This document shows, one piece after another, positions 1 to 7,219 of a DNA stretch of 13,335 bases. The stretch covers positions 1 through 13,335 of the forward strand of contig JACQUH010000241.1 of NCBI GenBank assembly GCA_016210375.1. The letters run 5' to 3'. Source of the DNA: Chloroflexota bacterium (lineage in GTDB: Bacteria > Chloroflexota > Dehalococcoidia > Lucifugimonadales > JACPCL1). Both the position numbers and the translations under genes were made by a program. Position 1 is the stretch's first letter. Every line of letters starts with the position of its first letter. The notes under the pieces are model-generated. The model was not told where the DNA came from. It made no database searches and saw only the letters and a program-made list of their open reading frames with translations.

Positions 1-100
1 TCAGAATATCGTCCCCCTCTCCTCCCAGGAGAGGGGGACCACAGGGGGAGAGGTTGTGTCTCATTGGCATAATATACGTTCAATGACCATCAGGGGGCGG
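1..100 (+). repeat. Hairpin repeat family, copy A (truncated by window edge)
   Basis: A perfect 13-bp stem with a 3-nt loop (arms 11-23 and 27-39) is followed by a purine-rich stretch and then by the terminal motif AATGACCATCAGGGGG around 82-97. The stem arms are identical to those of copy C at 7125-7153, and the terminal motif recurs in copies B, C and D. The earlier hairpins of the element would lie left of the window. Just downstream (about 98-130) is a stretch resembling the right end of the 5244-5352 inverted repeat (shared TTGAG.TAGTTTC core), so this site may be a composite of two repeat types. Confidence 0.75.
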
Positions 101-227
101 CGCCAAGAGGAGTCTTGAGGTAGTTTCCTGGAGCGGCCCATCCCTTGGACCGCCAGGGCTTCGGCTCTTGCCCCTGTACCGCCAGGGAGGAAGGGAGTGC
201 TCATGGCGGGACCAGTCCCTCTTTCGC

Positions 228-256
228 TTGAACCCCCGTACCCCATCCACTACAAT
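228..256 (+). promoter_or_regulatory. Sigma70-type promoter for the gene at 296
   Basis: A -35 box TTGAAC (228-233) and a -10 box TACAAT (251-256) are separated by exactly 17 bp. Transcription would start near 263, about 33 nt before the ATG at 296. This argues against the far-upstream in-frame ATG at 197, which would lie before the promoter. Confidence 0.6.
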
Positions 257-295
257 CGGAGCGCATCCTATCTTTTCCCGGAAGGTAACGTCAAG

Positions 296-1084
296 ATGAG
301 CAAGCTACTAGACCGCCTGGACCGCATTGCCCGGGGGCCAGGCCGGACCCTGGGGTTCGCCCCGCCCTCTGCCAGGGAAACAGTGCCTACCATGTCCCTC
401 CTGGCACAGGTCAATGCAGGCAGTCCGGCAGAGGCCGAGTCGCTCCTGACCGCAGGGGCCGACGCCATCATCCTCCCGGGCCCGGCGGACCCCAAGGCGC
501 CGCTGGAATTGCCCGAAGGTTCCCTCTGGGGCATGGAGGTCCCGGGGCTGGACAAGGCCCAGGCCGACGCGTACCGGGAGATGGGGTGCGACTTCCTGGT
601 CTTTGGCATTGCGGACACCCGGGTGGACGCCCTGGAGGAAGGGGAATGCACCCGCATCCTCCGCGTGGCCGCCAACCTGGAAGAAACCCTTCTGCGGTGC
701 GTGGAGGACCTGCCCGTGGACGTCGTTATCGTCAGTAAGCCCGGGCCGGAAGGCCCCCTCAGCCTGGCCCACCTCCTGGCCATCGCCAATGTCCGGTCGG
801 CCACCAGCCGTTACGTGCTGCTGGAGTGGGACGCTGACCTCAGCCCCAAGGAGCTTGAGCACCTGCGGGATATGGGCGTGGATGGTATCGTCGTGAAGTA
901 CAGCGGCAACACCTCCTCCGGTACCATATCGGCCCTGCGAGAGCGCATCGCCGGGCTACCGCCCCGCAAGCCCAAGAGCGATCGCGAGGGCCGCGCCCCC
1001 ATTCTGCCGCGCCTGGAGGGTGGGCTGGCCCCTGCCCGCCAGCGGCAACCCGAGCCGGATGAGGAAGAGGAGGAGGATTACTAG
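296..1084 (+). CDS. Hypothetical protein, possibly (beta/alpha)-barrel-like, with acidic tail
   Basis: I do not recognise the family. The chosen ATG gives 262 residues, starting MSKLLDRLDRIARG. The open frame extends upstream to 197, but the promoter at 228-256 and a GGAAGGT ribosome-binding stretch about 10 nt before 296 favour this start. Alternating hydrophobic strands and helices (for example GADAIILPG, CDFLVFGIAD, VDVVIVSKPG, VDGIVVKYSG) look like a TIM-barrel-type enzyme core. The last of these resembles the late-strand glycine loops that bind phosphate in such barrels. This is a fold impression, not a family match. No transmembrane segment or signal peptide is seen. The C-terminus is disordered-looking and ends in a run of Asp/Glu residues. 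The gene converges on the DUF4129 gene, and the two TAG stop codons share a CTAG palindrome (1081-1084). Confidence 0.75.
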   Translation: MSKLLDRLDRIARGPGRTLGFAPPSARETVPTMSLLAQVNAGSPAEAESLLTAGADAIILPGPADPKAPLELPEGSLWGMEVPGLDKAQADAYREMGCDFLVFGIADTRVDALEEGECTRILRVAANLEETLLRCVEDLPVDVVIVSKPGPEGPLSLAHLLAIANVRSATSRYVLLEWDADLSPKELEHLRDMGVDGIVVKYSGNTSSGTISALRERIAGLPPRKPKSDREGRAPILPRLEGGLAPARQRQPEPDEEEEEDY

Positions 1085-2604
1085 CCAGACTGCTGCCCTT
1101 TTAGCCGCGCGTACACCGCGCGCCACAGCCGGTTCACCAGGCCCTGCTCCTCGGGCGGCACCTCCCGCTCGCCATAGCGCACCTCTACGTAGTCCCCGGT
1201 AATGCGGCCCAGCGATTCCCGCTCCTCCGGCAGCCGCTTTTCCAGTATGCCCAGGTACTCCAGAGGCGTCTCCTCTTGCCGGCGGGGGAAGCCTGAACGT
1301 TCCGTCTCCAGCAGCAGCCGAGCGTACATCTCTCGCACTGCCATCTCCTCCTCTGGACCAGGGGCAACTCCCAGGCGCCGCACCAGGGGTACCCGCCTCA
1401 ATATGGCGTCCCGTCTCGCCAAAAGCCAGTCCAGGAGCCGCACCAATCCCAACACCATGTCCCTGAGGAACTCCCGCCAGCCGCCAATGGACTCGTGGGT
1501 CTCCTCCAGGGCCTCCTTGGGCTTCCCGCCTTCCCTCCGGGACAGGAGGAGCCGCGTAAGCAGGAAGAGGGCAAGCCCAAGAATGGCCAGCAGCAGCAGC
1601 CACTTGAGTAGCACCAGCCACACGGGAACACCCCCATCACCTCCTTCCTCCACGACAGTACGAAAGGCGCTAAAGTCGGGCAGCGTGATCGTGACTGTCT
1701 CCCGAGGGCCAAACCGGCTTATCACCCATCGCAACGCGTACACCAGCCCAGCCGCCAGCAGCGCGACGGGGTACAGAAGATAGTAGATGACGACGGCAAC
1801 GGCCCCGTACAGCACCCCAACGAGGTGCAGCACAGGGGCTAGCACGTCAAAGGAGAAGACCGACGCCACGAGCCACCCCAGCAACACCATCGCCGATGCC
1901 AGGCCAACCAGGCGCAAGGCCCAGTTCTGGCTGAAAAAGGCGCCCGCTCCTTCCAGGCGCATCATCTCCGCCCGGACACGGACGAGGTGGCTCAGGGCCA
2001 GGGCCAGCATGGAGGAGAAGAAAAAGACAGTGACCACCAGGACTCCGAGCCCGCGGGAAACGCCCACGAGGTTCCCAGACTGGTATGATGTCTCCCAGGC
2101 GAGCAGGCCCAGGACGATGCCCACCAATCCGGTCCAGAAGGAATGGAACACCTGCTCCTGACCCAAGCCTTCTCTGGCCAGCCTGTACCCGCGCCACCAC
2201 AGGTACGCACACCCCGCAAGACCCGCCTGAAGGGACGTGAATAACGCTTCGGACAGGTTGCGGCCAGCGTAGCCCAGCCATCCGGGGTCCAGAGCTCCGT
2301 ACCCAGCGCCGTTCTCCAGCCGCGCCACCAGGACAAACAGGACTATGACCAGCGCCGCCGCCATCCCTTGAGCCCTCCTGCTGCTCCAACGCTGCTGGCC
2401 AAGCACCTGTACACCATAGTAGCTGCACCAGAGGACCAGCAGAATGGAAGGAGGTGTGAGAGGCACATCCTGCCAGCCCAGAATCCCGGTGTACCGCAGC
2501 AAGGCAAACCACAGGTAGAGCCACAGCCCTTCCATCATGAACGTGGCAACCAGCAGCAGATTGTCCGGGCCAAGCATCCTTGCAATACGGGGCTGTAGTC
2601 TCAT
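1081..2604 (-). CDS. Multi-pass membrane protein with C-terminal DUF4129 domain
   Basis: The 507-residue product has roughly nine or ten hydrophobic segments in its first 380 residues, then a cytoplasmic C-terminal domain. The tail (about residues 420-500: REMYARLLLETERSGFPRR, then TPLEYL) matches DUF4129. That domain is usually the C-terminal part of TgpA-type transglutaminase membrane proteins, or a separate gene in MoxR-DUF58 loci. No transglutaminase Cys-His-Asp core is visible here, so this is the stand-alone form. Its ATG overlaps the stop codon of the DUF58 gene (ATGA at 2601-2604), which indicates translational coupling. A role with the MoxR ATPase and the DUF58 protein in an envelope or protein-assembly function is inferred from context. 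The exact substrate is unknown. Confidence 0.85.
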   Translation of the reverse strand: MRLQPRIARMLGPDNLLLVATFMMEGLWLYLWFALLRYTGILGWQDVPLTPPSILLVLWCSYYGVQVLGQQRWSSRRAQGMAAALVIVLFVLVARLENGAGYGALDPGWLGYAGRNLSEALFTSLQAGLAGCAYLWWRGYRLAREGLGQEQVFHSFWTGLVGIVLGLLAWETSYQSGNLVGVSRGLGVLVVTVFFFSSMLALALSHLVRVRAEMMRLEGAGAFFSQNWALRLVGLASAMVLLGWLVASVFSFDVLAPVLHLVGVLYGAVAVVIYYLLYPVALLAAGLVYALRWVISRFGPRETVTITLPDFSAFRTVVEEGGDGGVPVWLVLLKWLLLLAILGLALFLLTRLLLSRREGGKPKEALEETHESIGGWREFLRDMVLGLVRLLDWLLARRDAILRRVPLVRRLGVAPGPEEEMAVREMYARLLLETERSGFPRRQEETPLEYLGILEKRLPEERESLGRITGDYVEVRYGEREVPPEEQGLVNRLWRAVYARLKGQQSG

Positions 2605-3818
2605 CGCAGTTCCACGACTTCCAGCTTCTGCCAGTCCACAGCGTCGGACACCGTAAAGACAGGGATACCAGCAACGGCGGGAGCGCCGCCGCCACTCCCT
2701 ACCTTCACCAGGGCCACTGCCCGTCCAGCCCGGCGCAGGCGCAGCAGCGTGGTGTAGGTCGCCTCGTCTATCACCGCCGCTACCACCACGATTGTTGTGC
2801 CCCAGGGGAGGCTGCGGCTCCGCTCTGACACCATAGCAGCCAGGGACCGCGACTCCTCCGGGTGCACCTGAGCCATGACCTCCAGCACCCGGGTGAGCTG
2901 GTCAGGGTTGGAGGAAGGCGGTACCTGAAGCAAGTGGGAGGTCAGGCGAGAGGTCTGGTTGACGTACAGGCCTACGGGGTAGCCGTTCTCCAGGGCGTAG
3001 TTGACCAGGGCCGTGGCCGTGAGCACCCCTAGCTCCAGCAGGTGGGGCCGTGATCCCTGAAGGGGTGGCTCCACGGTGCGAACGCCGTAGAACACAACAA
3101 AGTTGGGGGCCGTGGAGGCGTCATACACCCGGGTCTGGAGCTGCCCTGTCCGCGCTGTGGTCTTCCAGTGGATGTGCCTCAGGCTGTCCCCGACCACATA
3201 CTCCCGGCTCCCCACGGGCCGCGTCACGTCCTCCAGCAAGCTTTTGTGCAGCCGCACGCTGCCGTATGGCTCTTGGGCTGGCAGCCGCAACAACACCAGG
3301 GGCAACACCCGCGGGTACACCGCCAGCAGGAGGTCCCGCTCCATGCGCAGTTCATTGCTGAACATCCCAAAGACGTCACCCGAGCGAATTTGCGCTGGCC
3401 CCAGGAAGTAGTGCCCTCGGCGCTGGCACACCAGCGTGTACCGCCGGGTGATACGGTGGTACCAGCTCATGGAGATAAAGCCAGTCAGGATCACCCGTTC
3501 GTGTTCCGGGGCTGCCACAACGCGCCCCTGGAGAGGGGCAGCGTAGCGCGACATCTCGTCCTTTACCTGCACCCAGGGCAAAGGAAGGAACTTGCCGTTG
3601 CTCAGTTCAGTGGTCAGCACCAGCTTGTCCCCCGTGAAGGCTCGGTAGGAGCTCAAGTGGTGCTTGTATTCCACCCGCTCCAGGCAGTACCTCGCCCAGA
3701 GCCGCGTCACCCCCATGAGCACCACTACCAGCGCAGCGACCAGCAGCAGCGCCACCGACCGCAACAGCACGCTCGTCGCAGCCAGTGCCACCACCAAAAA
3801 AAGCCAGGCGTTACCCAT
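2601..3818 (-). CDS. DUF58 domain-containing protein
   Basis: The 405-residue product begins with two hydrophobic segments (about residues 4-38) that anchor it in the membrane. A beta-rich region follows, then the diagnostic DUF58 motif around residues 205-223 (REYVVGDSLRHIHWKTTAR: Arg, Gly-Asp, Arg, Ile-His-Trp-Lys, Ala-Arg). DUF58 proteins contain a von Willebrand A-like region and are encoded next to MoxR ATPases, which are thought to act on them as chaperones. The frame overlaps the next gene by 4 bp. It is separated from moxR upstream by 269 bp that contain a MITE-like repeat, which is unusual for this normally tight operon. The family call is firm; the cellular role is not established. 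Confidence 0.92.
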   Translation of the reverse strand: MGNAWLFLVVALAATSVLLRSVALLLVAALVVVLMGVTRLWARYCLERVEYKHHLSSYRAFTGDKLVLTTELSNGKFLPLPWVQVKDEMSRYAAPLQGRVVAAPEHERVILTGFISMSWYHRITRRYTLVCQRRGHYFLGPAQIRSGDVFGMFSNELRMERDLLLAVYPRVLPLVLLRLPAQEPYGSVRLHKSLLEDVTRPVGSREYVVGDSLRHIHWKTTARTGQLQTRVYDASTAPNFVVFYGVRTVEPPLQGSRPHLLELGVLTATALVNYALENGYPVGLYVNQTSRLTSHLLQVPPSSNPDQLTRVLEVMAQVHPEESRSLAAMVSERSRSLPWGTTIVVVAAVIDEATYTTLLRLRRAGRAVALVKVGSGGGAPAVAGIPVFTVSDAVDWQKLEVVELR

Positions 3819-3872
3819 TACTCACGTCGCCTCATCAAGACGATGCGTATCCCACTGGACACATGCGCTCCT

Positions 3873-4001
3873 TGTCATCTTGAGCAGAGCGAGAAATCTC
3901 GTGTGCACTGGGGAACTCCTGCCTGCCTGAAGAGCATCGGCTAGCTATGGCGTACAAGATTCTTCACGATGTCGCCTGCGGCGGACTCTCTCAGAATGAC
4001 A
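3873..4001. repeat. MITE-like imperfect inverted repeat inside the moxR-DUF58 interval
   Basis: The left end TGTCATCTTGAG (3873-3884) and the right end CTCAGAATGACA (3990-4001) are inverted repeats matching at 10 of 12 positions. Inner arms continue the symmetry: GAGAAATCTCGTG near 3890-3902 faces ATTCTTCAC near 3959-3967. The ends resemble the TGTCATTCTGAGCGAAGCGA family of short dispersed repeats found in many bacterial genomes. There is no coding capacity, so any movement would need a transposase from elsewhere. No clear target-site duplication is visible. Confidence 0.65.
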
Positions 4002-4087
4002 GTAACCCACCTCTACTCTCGTGGTAATAGCAGGAAATGATGCCCGCGGGAAAAGGAAACGCCTGAGCTTTCGGCGCGGGACTCCCC

Positions 4088-5062
4088 TCACCTCCCCACC
4101 CACGCTACCTCCTCCACGGGCACTGGCACCGAATTCACCACGTCCCGCAGGATGTCCCGGGCAGAGGTCCCTCGTAGCTGGCTCTGGGCCTTGGGCATGA
4201 TCCGGTGGGCCAGCACATACGGGGCCAGGGCCTTCACGTCGTCCGGAATCACGTAGCCCCGGCCACGCACCGCCGCCAGCCCCTGGGCCGTGCGATACAG
4301 CGCCAGCATCGCCCTGGGGCTGGCCCCCAACTCCACAGTGGGGTGGGACCGGCTGGCGTGCACCAGGTTGATCAGGTAGTCCTCAACCGGAGGGGCAACG
4401 TGCACTCGCCGCACCAATCGCCCCATCTCCAGCAGCTCTTCGCTCCCGGCAACCTCCCCCAGCACTTCCAGGGGCTCCTCCTCCCGAAACCGGTGCAAGA
4501 TCAACCTGTCCTCTTCCTGGGAGGGGTACCCCAGGCTGACCTGCATGAGGAAGCGGTCCAGTTGCGCCTCGGGCACGGGGAAGGTACCCTCCAGCTCCAC
4601 GGGGTTCTGTGTCGCAATGACGAGAAAGGGCCGGGGAAGAGGCATCGTCTCCCCCTCCACCGTCACCTGCCGCTCCTGCATGGCCTCCAGCAGGGCCGAC
4701 TGCGTCCTGGGCGTCGCCCGGTTGATCTCGTCCACCAGCAGGACCTGGGCCATGATGGGGCCCGGCCGGAACTGAAAGCTGGAGGTCTGCTGGTTGAAGA
4801 CGTGGGTACCGGTGACGTCTGCCGGCAGCAGGTCCGGCGTCCCCTGCACCCGGCGAAAGGTGCACCCCAGGGACCGGGCGATGGCCTTGGCCAGCACAGT
4901 CTTGCCCGTACCGGGCACGTCCTGGATCAGCAAGTGCCCTTCGCAAAGGATGGCCACCAGGGCCAGCGTCACCATGTCGCCCTTGCCCACAATCACGCGC
5001 TCAATGTTCTCTTGCAGGCGGCTCGCCATGGCCGCCACGGAACCGACCTCTTCCTGCTGCAT
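4088..5062 (-). CDS. MoxR-family AAA+ ATPase
   Basis: The 324-residue length is typical for MoxR ATPases. Walker A is at about residues 48-55 (DVPGTGKT), Walker B at 107-112 (VLLVDE, followed by INRA), and sensor 1 at 150-154 (ATQNP, followed by ELEGTFPVPEAQLDRF, a MoxR hallmark). The C-terminal part is the helical lid (AAA lid 2) region, with SPRAMLALYRTAQGLAAVRGRGYVIPDDV as the sensor-2 area. The protein is cytosolic and probably hexameric, and uses ATP to remodel or insert partners such as the DUF58 protein encoded downstream. It is the first gene of the leftward operon and has a clear promoter at 5120-5148. The ATG at 5062 has only a weak GGAG stretch upstream. Confidence 0.95.
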   Translation of the reverse strand: MQQEEVGSVAAMASRLQENIERVIVGKGDMVTLALVAILCEGHLLIQDVPGTGKTVLAKAIARSLGCTFRRVQGTPDLLPADVTGTHVFNQQTSSFQFRPGPIMAQVLLVDEINRATPRTQSALLEAMQERQVTVEGETMPLPRPFLVIATQNPVELEGTFPVPEAQLDRFLMQVSLGYPSQEEDRLILHRFREEEPLEVLGEVAGSEELLEMGRLVRRVHVAPPVEDYLINLVHASRSHPTVELGASPRAMLALYRTAQGLAAVRGRGYVIPDDVKALAPYVLAHRIMPKAQSQLRGTSARDILRDVVNSVPVPVEEVAWVGR

Positions 5063-5119
5063 AGCCTTGTTTGCTCCAGTCCGGTTACCCTTCCCTGGAC
5101 TACGCCAGAGGGTAGCTGG

Positions 5120-5148
5120 ATTCTAGTGCATGACCGCTGAGCGGTCAA
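5120..5148 (-). promoter_or_regulatory. Promoter of the moxR operon with overlapping palindrome
   Basis: On the minus strand, TTGACC (5148-5143) and TAGAAT (5125-5120) are separated by 17 bp, close to the sigma70 consensus. Transcription would begin near 5113, about 50 nt before the moxR ATG. A perfect 15-bp palindrome, GACCGCTGAGCGGTC (5132-5146, 7-bp arms and one central base), covers part of the -35 box and the spacer. This is where a repressor operator would lie. The regulator is not identifiable from the sequence. Confidence 0.65.
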
Positions 5149-5243
5149 TGCGAGGGGCCTCCCCCACTGGGTCCTGCTTGCCTGAGAGGGGCGATGAGCA
5201 TGACCTGGCACTTTAGTGCCGGGATTGAGGTTCACCTACCCCC

Positions 5244-5352
5244 CTTAGTAACTATCTCAAGATGGCTTTCCGCACCGTCCCCTGAAGGCTGAGGCATGAT
5301 GCCTCCCCCTTCAGGGGACGGTGCCAACGGGAGTTTTGAGATAGTTTCTAAG
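5244..5352. repeat. 109-bp nested inverted repeat (MITE-like)
   Basis: The outer arms, starting CTTAGTAACTATCTCAA at 5244-5260, are mirrored at 5336-5352 (TTGAGATAGTTTCTAAG) with a single mismatch. Inside is a perfect 16-bp stem (5272-5287 with 5309-5324), and inside that the small palindrome GAGGCATGATGCCTC (5291-5305). There is no coding capacity. The right end resembles sequence at about 98-130. The centre resembles 8859-8900 (shared GGCTG..GCAT.ATGCC.CCCCCTT pattern). So at least three sites in the window carry parts of this element. Confidence 0.7.
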
Positions 5353-5389
5353 CACATGTGCTACTGCGGGGGTGACCTCTCCCCTGTAG

Positions 5390-5547
5390 TCCCCCTCTCC
5401 GCAACGGAGAAGGGAAGGTTATTTCAGGAATCGGTGTGATGCGGCTCTGCCGCATCACACCGATTCAAACCAATCTTCTCCCCCTTCCCGTGCGGGAAGG
5501 GGGAGCCAGAGGGGGTCAGGTCGTTTAGTCAATGACCATCAGTGGGG
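5390..5547 (+). repeat. Hairpin repeat family, copy B (complete)
   Basis: Three successive hairpins are present. The first is CT-rich, with core arms 5396-5401 and 5405-5410. The second is a perfect 18-bp stem with a 3-nt loop (5428-5445 and 5449-5466). The third is a 13-bp stem (5478-5490 and 5493-5505). A G-rich stretch and the terminal motif TCAATGACCATCAG (5529-5542) follow. The order is the same as in copies C and D. The copy fills most of the intergenic region between the moxR promoter and the Fur-family gene. With the 5244-5352 repeat, it accounts for most of the roughly 660 bp without a gene here (5063-5720). Confidence 0.8.
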
Positions 5548-5665
5548 GACATGAATACCACACCCAATCAAGCGAAACCTTCCACTCTTTCCCTTGCCTG
5601 GGGCCTCCGCCGCTGTACACCTCTCCTGCCCGAGGGCCAAGAGGGCCTCTTGCAACCCACCGCTG

Positions 5666-5693
5666 TTGACAGGAACGCATATTTGTCTATAAT
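5666..5693 (+). promoter_or_regulatory. Promoter of the Fur-family regulator gene
   Basis: A perfect -35 box TTGACA (5666-5671) and a perfect -10 box TATAAT (5688-5693) are separated by 16 bp. Transcription would start near 5700, leaving a leader of only about 20 nt before the ATG at 5721. No clear Shine-Dalgarno sequence is present in that leader. Confidence 0.75.
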
Positions 5694-5700
5694 TGGAAAC

Positions 5701-5714
5701 TGCAATCGGTTGCA
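5701..5714 (+). promoter_or_regulatory. Candidate Fur/Zur operator
   Basis: The inverted repeat TGCAATCGGTTGCA (5-bp perfect arms around TCGG) lies at the predicted transcription start, directly before the regulator gene. It overlaps a second perfect palindrome, GTTGCAAC (5709-5716). A related half-site, TTGCAACC, lies upstream of the -35 box at 5650-5657. The position fits autoregulation by the downstream Fur-family protein. The sequence is not a textbook Fur box, so the assignment is inference. Confidence 0.4.
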
Positions 5715-5720
5715 ACAACC

Positions 5721-6149
5721 ATGACCAGACACGGCAAGACGCTGGACAAGCTCAAGGAGGCGGGATACCGCCTGACCCCACAGCGGGTCATGGTACTGGC
5801 TGCCCTGGCAGGCAAGCCTGGCCATATAGGGGTTGACGACATCTTCCGGCAGGTGCACGCGAGCTATCCCTATATAGACGTGGCCACCGTGTACCGCACC
5901 CTTCAGCTTCTCAAGGTCCTCCACCTGGTAACAGAGTTGGACGTGGGCGGCTCCGCCCGGTACGAGCTGATAGAGACAGAGGTGCACCACCACATGGTGT
6001 GCCGGAACTGCTCCCGCGCCTTTGATTTCAGCCCCACGTACCTGGAGGAGTTCCACCACAGGCTGATACAGGAGTTTGGCTTTGAGCCCGACCTGGAGCA
6101 CTTCGCCATTGGCGGCCTGTGCAGCGCCTGCGCGAGGGAGAGGCGATAG
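5721..6149 (+). CDS. Fur-family metalloregulator, probably Zur-like
   Basis: The 142-residue product has the full Fur architecture. It has an N-terminal winged helix with GYRLTPQR (15-22) and the recognition helix VATVYRTLQLL (54-64), then a dimerisation domain with EVHHHMVC (87-94). The two structural-zinc pairs are C94/C97 and C134/C137. These repressors bind promoter DNA when loaded with metal and control metal uptake genes. Being upstream of a metal permease gene and the remains of a znuCB-type importer favours zinc (Zur) over iron, but the metal cannot be read from the sequence. The gene has a consensus promoter and a candidate operator (5701-5714). The next gene starts 62 bp downstream and is probably cotranscribed. 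Confidence 0.9.
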   Translation: MTRHGKTLDKLKEAGYRLTPQRVMVLAALAGKPGHIGVDDIFRQVHASYPYIDVATVYRTLQLLKVLHLVTELDVGGSARYELIETEVHHHMVCRNCSRAFDFSPTYLEEFHHRLIQEFGFEPDLEHFAIGGLCSACARERR

Positions 6150-6211
6150 TGGGAAGAGGGCCCGAAGTTGTGGCAAGCCATTGAAAGCGACGAGAGGAGA
6201 ACGGAGGCGAC

Positions 6212-6958
6212 ATGGACTCTACGGCTTTGATTGTCCTGAGCCTGGGGCTTCTGCTGGGGCTGAAGCACGCCACGGACGCAGACCATGTGGTGGCCATTTC
6301 CACCATTGCCAGCGAGTACCGCAATGCGTGGCGGGGCATCTGGGTAGGCGCCTCTTGGGGCCTCGGTCACACGACGCCCCTGCTTCTGCTGGGCGGCGCC
6401 ATCCTCCTATTGAAGGGCCGCATCATGAACCAGTACGAGGCTGCGGCGCCATACCTTGAGTTCCTGGTAGGCATCATGCTAGTTTTCCTGGGCCTCCAGG
6501 TCTTCTGGAACCTGCGGAAGAAGCGCCTGCACCTGCACGAGCACCTGGAAGAGGAGCGGCCCCACGCGCACATCCATGCCCACGGCCAAAGCGAAGAAAC
6601 CGCCGACTCCCGCAGAGAGGGCATCCACCACTTCTTCAGCCCGGGGCGCCCCTTCTTCCGCCTGAAGTCCTACATCGTTGGCATCGTCCACGGGCTGGCG
6701 GGGAGCGCCGCCGTGATGCTAGCGGTGCTGGCCAGCGACGCCATCAGCAACTTCTGGCTTGGTATCTGGTACATCCTGCTTTTCGGGATGGGCACTGTGG
6801 TATCCATGGCCGCTATCACCCTGGGGCTAGGCATCCCCTTTGCCATCACCGGGCAGTACCAGCGCATCAGCAGGATGGTGGCAGGGGTAGCAGGGACGGC
6901 CAGCATCCTCTTCGGCGTCTTCCTGATGTTTGACCTCGCATTGGTGGAGGGCCTGTAA
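6212..6958 (+). CDS. NiCoT/UreH-like metal permease
   Basis: The 248-residue membrane protein has about six hydrophobic segments. The first helix region carries HATDADH (residues 19-25), which matches the HX4DH signature of nickel/cobalt transporters (NiCoT, HoxN/NixA family), and LGHTT (51-55) matches the second signature region. A hydrophilic central loop is rich in histidine (residues about 109-125, HLHEHLEEERPHAHIHAHG), as expected for metal binding. A GGAGG ribosome-binding site at 6203-6207 fixes the ATG at 6212. The gene follows the Fur-family gene by 62 bp, so it is probably in the same operon and under metal control. Substrate (Ni, Co or Zn) and direction are not decided by the sequence. 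Confidence 0.85.
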   Translation: MDSTALIVLSLGLLLGLKHATDADHVVAISTIASEYRNAWRGIWVGASWGLGHTTPLLLLGGAILLLKGRIMNQYEAAAPYLEFLVGIMLVFLGLQVFWNLRKKRLHLHEHLEEERPHAHIHAHGQSEETADSRREGIHHFFSPGRPFFRLKSYIVGIVHGLAGSAAVMLAVLASDAISNFWLGIWYILLFGMGTVVSMAAITLGLGIPFAITGQYQRISRMVAGVAGTASILFGVFLMFDLALVEGL

Positions 6959-7038
6959 GGGAAGGGGACCCCTGACGCTGGTGTGCTCTAGCTTGGCCAT
7001 TCTAACGCATCCTTACCAGGTCCAACCTGATCTCCTCT

Positions 7039-7215
7039 GGCTCCTCCCCAGGGGGTGGAGGAGAAGAGAAGTTTGAAACGGTGGGATGCGGCCTTGGCGC
7101 ATCCCACCGTTTCTTCATGATATCGTCCCCCTCTCCTCCCAGGAGAGGGGGACCACAGAGGGAGAAGTCGGAACAGCAGCAGCACAAGTATTTGGTTGAT
7201 GACCATCAAGGGGGA
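7039..7215 (+). repeat. Hairpin repeat family, copy C (complete)
   Basis: Hairpin 1 is CTCCTCC...GGAGGAG (7041-7047 with 7057-7063). Hairpin 2 is a perfect 16-bp stem with a 7-nt loop (7075-7090 and 7098-7113). Hairpin 3 is a perfect 13-bp stem (7125-7137 and 7141-7153), identical to that of copy A. The terminal motif TTGGTTGATGACCATCA lies at 7192-7208. The copy ends within about 10 bp of the stop codon of the pncB remnant. Together with the 80 bp before it, in which I see nothing else, it fills the gap after the permease gene. Confidence 0.8.
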
Positions 7216-7219
7216 GCGC

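Noticed and set aside
197..295. Upstream start for the first gene
   Set aside because: The in-frame ATG at 197 precedes the good promoter at 228-256, has no better ribosome-binding site, and its extra residues look non-coding.
4205..5140. 311-codon plus-strand open frame opposite moxR
   Set aside because: It mirrors the conserved MoxR coding sequence, and its His/Gln/Leu-rich translation has no domain features.
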